Below are positions 62,001 to 64,000 of a stretch of DNA of 64,000 nt, in pieces. A model generated the notes under the pieces. The model had not been told where the DNA came from, searched no databases, and saw nothing but the letters and a program-made list of their open reading frames with translations. Position 1 is the stretch's first letter; the number at the start of each line of letters is the position of its first letter. A program made the position numbers and the translations under genes. The stretch spans positions 9,826,194 to 9,890,193 of the forward strand of contig CM039192.1 in the NCBI GenBank assembly GCA_008360975.2, given 5' to 3'. The stretch is from Lichenostomus cassidix. Lineage: Eukaryota > Chordata > Aves > Passeriformes > Meliphagidae.

Positions 62001-64000
62001 AGGGCTGGGATATGCACTGGTTTTTTTTTTTAGTCAAAAGCAAAGTACCAACCAAATGAAAATTAGGAATTTCTAGAATGTCCTCAAGTGAAAATATTGA
62101 ACCAGTTTTATTAGATCAGTTCTGTTTCTTTGATGACTTCTCTATTTATTTTTTCAACAAACAAATTAAAACTAAAACCAGAAAGCAACGATTCCAGACA
62201 AAGGCATTTATTAATGATCAAAATGTACTCTCACTGTCAGACAAACTGGTACCATCAAAAAATTGCCACATTACTGGAGATGGTTTATTCTGAAAATGGA
62301 GCTGTTGTACTGCCGAATGCTTTTTTCCTCCTCTTTCAATATAGACACCTTATTAAATTAGTATTTTTCTACCAGATTGTCTAGTTATATTTTTTTTAAT
62401 TAGAGAAGTTTAATTATTAGATATCAAACAAAGTCTGGAAGGATGTTCATGTTTCCAAAACCCAAAGAGATCCCTCAGTAAAGGTTCATTTGTGATTTCT
62501 TTGCAAGGCAGAGCTCTGGTTCCTTTGCTCTAAATACCATTTTACAGCTTTGAGCTGACAAGACTGGCAGCAGCAGAGCCCAAATGAGCAGCTCTAATTC
62601 ACCAATTACAAACAGGGGCATTTGGTGGAAGTGCAAATCTCCACACAAATACTTGGCAATCCAGGTGTCCAAATATCAGCACTCTGAGACCACAGTGTCT
62701 TTGTGAAATGCCCTCACATGCAAGAGCATCTCTGCAGAGTCCTCCCTGCAGATTCTCCTTAGCTTTAATCCACGCTTGAAAAATAAAGTACAGCTTCCCC
62801 TTATTTCTTGGGTCTCATGTTTCTATTCACTAGATCATGCTGCCTTTCATTAATTAATTAGTTGTCCAATAAACTGTTGTATTTAATTGATCTATTAATC
62901 TAGAGGGTAACTGTGACTCAGCTTAGTAGTGTTTTGGAAATCCATGGTAAGATATTGGTCAAAGTTTTTTGAATCTGCAAAGCACTTCTGTGATCAACCC
63001 ATATTATCTAATGCAATTTCTATAATAGTTTAAATTTATGATTTTGATACTCAAGGTCTTTAAAACTAATTAATTACTGTTCTTTTGGAGATTATTTATG
63101 GATTTATATTAACATTGTGTATTTTTTATATTATAGTTCTTGGAATACTATTAAACAGGTGTTGTGTTCCTTCCTTAAATCTTCCAGTGTTTTTGTGGAT
63201 AGCAGATGATGGACAGCTAGAAAAAAGAGAGTTTTGAACCAAGAAGAGGCTTTTTTTTATTTTTAAATTATAAACTCTACTTTCTGTCTTCAATTTCTCA
63301 TTGTGATCAAGAATTTAAGATCTCCCTTTGAAAGACTTTTATATTAATAAACCATTTCAGACATGTTTAACTGCCTCACAAATAATGGAATTCCTTCAGA
63401 CAGAAGACATAAAAGTAACGTAGTTTTCCTTGAGTTGTTATATCATTGTTAGAGTATGCAAGCTCCACATTAATTGAGACTCGAAAAAGCACATAATTTG
63501 TCATTTCCAGGTAGAGGGGAACCAAAACAACCTGCCTGTAAATGCAGTCCTGTTTGGGGTAGTCTTTGGAGTGTGCTTCACTCTTTTTTCCCTCTTTTAT
63601 TTAAGTGACTTAGATCAAACATTCAAGCACCATCTGTAACTAATATTGTTTCCTGGCCTAAACAGATAATTGCCCTTCTGGATGTATAAAAGATGTCTCA
63701 TGGAGCAAAGTGAAATATCATTAATAAAGGAGAATGATTTACTCACGGATTCTTCAAGAAGTAAGATTAATAAGCCATCCCCTGGTGTTAGATATAATCT
63801 TCAGATCTCTCTTCACTGCATGACTTATTTCTGCAACAACTGCACTATTCAATCATTAATCATTACACTCGGTGAGCAGTTTATCTGTGCTAATGTGCAT
63901 GCTATACACAAACAACAACTCTCTTACACTTGAAGAACGAGGAGGAGGAAAAGTAGGCCCTACAGTGTGATGTGAATGAAATAAAATGAGGCTGCCATAT
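59073..64000. other. Gene-free AT-rich DNA
   Basis: No gene is supportable. The longest frame is 100 codons (59451-59753) and is unrecognised; a minus-strand frame overlaps it. TTAATTAATTAG and related homeodomain-type words cluster at about 62850-62900. A few T-rich runs are present. I see no tRNA, transposon body or coding exon. Confidence 0.55.

Noticed and set aside
1..64000. CRISPR arrays, operons, rRNA, intact tRNA genes, phage or plasmid features
   Set aside because: None is visible; the sequence has vertebrate nuclear character throughout.

Overview
The window reads as a stretch of vertebrate, most likely bird and probably songbird, nuclear genome with no protein-coding gene I can support. 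The sequence is AT-rich, the open reading frames are short and unrelated to any family I recognise, and there is no operon-like layout. The lineage call rests on two repeats. One is a 5' fragment of an LTR (35539-35712) that begins with the TGTCCTGGTTT and GTTTTGGATTTAGTA words of an avian ERVL-type LTR. The other is a well-preserved 3' fragment of a CR1 LINE (49750-49858, minus strand). The low density of young repeats also fits a bird. Repeat consensus sequences were recalled from memory, not searched.

Layout. 1-10.8 kb is gene-free AT-rich DNA with several very old repeat remnants (about 0.2, 2.1, 5.6 and 8.7 kb). At 10806-11140 there is a sharp CpG-dense, GC-rich island containing a near-consensus CTCF site; it is the best regulatory candidate in the window. 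At 13577-13690 lies an ancient tRNA-derived fold-back repeat with inverted tRNA-like arms, and a second tRNA-like fossil lies at 42118-42188 on the minus strand. 14-35 kb is gene-free apart from repeat remnants, GC-richer patches (16.2-16.5, 17.2-17.6, 19.7-20.0 and 29.3-29.7 kb) and short hairpins. The LTR fragment is at 35.5 kb and the CR1 fragment at 49.8 kb. 50-64 kb is again gene-free, with two clean hairpins (56868-56898, 59031-59072) and one enhancer-like patch near 58.5-58.7 kb.

A recurring theme is a set of small degenerate copies of what looks like one old amniote repeat family. Its signature is a palindromic core like CATTGACTTCAATG flanked by GGCCAGATTCT / GGATCAGGCC-like ends. 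I see about ten candidate copies. The window is best read as an intergenic or long-intronic gene desert. Nothing in it amounts to a new coding system; the interest lies in the CpG island with its CTCF motif, the fold-back tRNA-like fossil, and the dispersed palindromic repeat remnants.
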